Below, piece after piece: positions 4,720 to 6,154 of a stretch of 6,154 nt of DNA. The translations under genes were made by a program, and so were the position numbers. Where the stretch lies: NCBI RefSeq assembly GCF_000721935.1, contig NZ_KL585430.1, positions 37,856-44,009 of the forward strand, written 5' to 3'. Every line of letters begins with the position of its first letter. Position 1 is the first letter of the stretch. This DNA comes from Streptomyces sp. NRRL WC-3549. GTDB lineage: Bacteria; Actinomycetota; Actinomycetes; Streptomycetales; Streptomycetaceae. The notes beneath the pieces were generated by a model that searched no databases, had not been told where the DNA came from, and saw nothing but the letters and a program-made list of their open reading frames with translations.

Positions 4720-5749
4720 ATGGCTGACGAAATGGTGCTTCAGGCACAGAAGTTCATCAACGCGATCTACGGGGATGTAGCCGGCATTCCATGGGTCGAG
4801 GAGAACGGAAAGGCTAGCTGGTCCGTCATGTTCGCACTGACGAGGTGCCTGCAGTACGAACTGGGAATTACCGCACTCTCGGACAGTTTCGGCCCGACCA
4901 CATTGTCCACACTGGCCGCTAAATGGCCGTCGATCGATCGCAACACCTCCCCATCGGCCAATGTATCCCGCATTATTTAGTCTGCCCTGTACTGCAAAGG
5001 ATACGACGGCGGCGAGATCGATGGTGTCTATAACGACCGTGTTGCCACCGCCGTGTCCAAACTGAAAGCGAACGCCGGCGTCAACGGCGCGATGCCCGGC
5101 GGCGCGATGGTCCCCAAGCTCTGCAAAGCGCTGCTGACGATGGATGCGTACGTCACGGTCTCCGGCGGATCCGAAATCGTGCGCTCGATCCAGCAGTGGC
5201 TTCGGTGCTGCATGCAACACGGTCCTGATCAAGGGGTACCCAGAGGGTCGAACCGGAATCAACCGCGGCGACTTCGGTGGCTGGGCGGGTGACTGGATGA
5301 CTTTCTACACGAACTGGGACCGGGTGCGAGCGGCGACCGGAATTTCCGGTTATAACTACTGCATGGAAAAGCTGGCCCAAGGGAATAGTTCCTTCAGCAG
5401 CGTCGACATGATCGCCGACATCGATGCCTTCAAAATAGGAATGGCATTGCGCTTCGGCGCCAACATCGCCGATGAAGTGGAGCGCGTCTTCGGTTCGGGG
5501 GGCCAGTACGCGCGTCGCTATCAGCGACTGTTCATTAATCGATTCGGCAATAGCAATGCCACATGCCATGCAGCAGCCAAGGAAGCGCTCATCGGCGACC
5601 TCGGCGAGTTGATGTACATCGGTCGAGAGAAGCTCATCTACAGCGGTGTGAACAAACACTCGATATCGTTGCCCGAGAGTGAACTCAATTCGTTCGTGTC
5701 AGGGTTTTCCGCTCTCTTGCAGAGGCGTGCCGACGCTGAGCCCCAGTGA
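4720..5749 (+). pseudogene. Decayed peptidoglycan-binding / DUF1906-type glycoside hydrolase-like gene
   Basis: From ATG 4720 (AAGGAA 5 nt upstream) the frame encodes peptidoglycan-binding-like repeats: LQYELGITALSDSFGPTTL (residues 44-62), then IIQ-type SALYCKGYDGGEIDGVYNDRV after codon 87, and the start of a third, IVRSIQQWL. Codon 87 is TAG (4978-4980) where related proteins, as I recall them, have Gln, so one C-to-T change would explain it. At about 5200-5206 the sequence jumps: QQWL is followed, in the next forward frame, by GAACNTVLIKGYPEG, NRGDFGGWAGDWMTFY, SSVDMIADIDAFKIGMALR, RRYQRLFINRFGNS and a final helical segment ending at TGA 5747-5749. I recall this tail as the C-terminus of the same long secreted-type proteins, so some 400 central residues, including the DUF1906 hydrolase-like domain, appear deleted with a frame change. 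The N-terminal 86-residue piece could still be made. The C-terminal family link is moderate. Confidence 0.65.
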
Positions 5750-5784
5750 TACCGTCACCCACGCAATAGCTAGTCAACACTGGG
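5742..5784 (+). promoter_or_regulatory. Inverted repeat spanning pseudogene stop and next gene's ribosome binding site
   Basis: CCCAGTG (5742-5748, running into the TGA stop) and CACTGGG (5778-5784) are perfect reverse complements with a 29 nt spacer. The right arm overlaps the GGGAGA ribosome binding site of the downstream membrane-protein gene. Pairing in mRNA could mask that site unless ribosomes reach the upstream stop; the stem is only 7 bp, so this is a weak possibility. Confidence 0.3.
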
Positions 5785-5793
5785 AGACCTGCA

Positions 5794-6154
5794 ATGTCAG
5801 AATGGAAGAAGATCTTTACTCGGGCTGCTGTTGTTGCGGCGGCGGCTACCGTGCTGGTCTATTTCGGCGGGCTCTGGCTGACGTCCTCCCTGAGTAAGGC
5901 GACCGCGATCGACCGGTGCCTGATCAAGGTCGGGTTCGAGAACGGCCCTTCCCCCTCAGCGCCGGTCGACCTCTCGACTACCTACTTTCCGGTGGGTGCC
6001 GCATGTGACTGGGCGGGATACGAGCGCGTGGAGGTGCCGACACCGGGGGTCAACTCACTGGTTACCGGGCTCCTGTCCTTCACCGCGGTTACGGCGGCTA
6101 CGGCCGTAACTCTCCATCTGTTCTCTCGGCGGCGCCAGAAGCCGGACGTCAAGC
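5794..6154 (+). CDS. Small two-helix membrane protein, 3' end outside window
   Basis: ATG 5794 follows GGGAGA (5782-5787) at good spacing, and the frame is open for 120 codons to the right edge. The N-terminus MSEWKKIFTR is positively charged, followed by a hydrophobic segment at about 11-32 (Ala/Val-rich, ending FGGLWLTSSL) and a second at about 87-110 (LVTGLLSFTAV, AATAVTLHLF). RRR at 112-114 then marks a cytoplasmic C-terminus. By the positive-inside rule both ends are inside and the loop of about 55 residues (33-86) is outside; it has exactly two cysteines, C42 and C71, which could form a disulfide. I do not recognise a family. It lies 44 bp downstream of the decayed peptidoglycan-binding gene on the same strand, so it may once have shared its operon or cell-envelope role. 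It shows no damage in the part seen. Confidence 0.65.
   Translation, partial: MSEWKKIFTRAAVVAAAATVLVYFGGLWLTSSLSKATAIDRCLIKVGFENGPSPSAPVDLSTTYFPVGAACDWAGYERVEVPTPGVNSLVTGLLSFTAVTAATAVTLHLFSRRRQKPDVK

Noticed and set aside
4468..5262. A 264-residue open frame on the minus strand
   Set aside because: It lies antisense to the peptidoglycan-binding repeats, whose frame is clearly recognisable; its translation shows no motif and is a shadow.

Overview
The window looks like actinomycete DNA, most likely Streptomyces or a close relative. It has high GC with strongly GC-biased third codon positions in the outer genes, GTG and ATG starts behind GGAGG-type ribosome binding sites, and several protein types typical of that genus: an XRE regulator with a PLD-like C-terminal half, paired small CxxC/unknown proteins, an Imm49 protein and a peptidoglycan-binding/DUF1906-type secreted hydrolase. 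No rRNA, tRNA, CRISPR array or phage module was seen.

Layout. (1) 2-337 (+): C-terminal end of a MOSC-domain protein cut by the window edge. (2) 384-880 (-): two tiny genes overlapping by ATGA, divergent from (3) 971-1744 (+), a 257-residue XRE-type regulator. The three may form a regulatory unit around a roughly 90 bp shared promoter region. (4) 1850-2395 (-): a complete stand-alone GIY-YIG nuclease-like protein, convergent with the regulator and separated from it by two hairpins. (5) 2396-2813: a gene-free stretch with a short direct repeat. (6) 2814-3674 (-): an Imm49-type immunity protein in distinctly lower-GC DNA, with no toxin gene visible. (7) 3680-4051 (-): only the N-terminal helix-turn-helix part of an IS630-type transposase. 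Its stop codon lies 5 nt before the Imm49 ATG, so the two read like a translationally coupled pair. (8) 4095-4421 (+): the tail of an apparently secreted beta-sandwich protein whose 5' end is missing on the IS side. (9) 4422-4719: gene-free, with two inverted repeats. (10) 4720-5749 (+): a decayed peptidoglycan-binding/DUF1906-type gene with a premature TAG, an apparent large internal deletion and a frame change at the joint. (11) 5794-6154 (+): a small two-helix membrane protein running off the right edge.

The two ends look like ordinary, intact chromosome, while 2400-5750 looks like an accessory or decay zone: an IS fragment, an orphan immunity gene and two gene remnants lie next to each other. 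The most notable arrangement is the IS630 N-terminal fragment fused in operon fashion to Imm49, with a perfect palindrome over the fragment's start region. The DNA-binding half of a dead transposase may thus have become the leader gene, and possibly a regulator, of an orphan immunity gene. That regulatory role is inference; the junction and spacing are directly visible. Family names come from sequence patterns and memory, not from a search.
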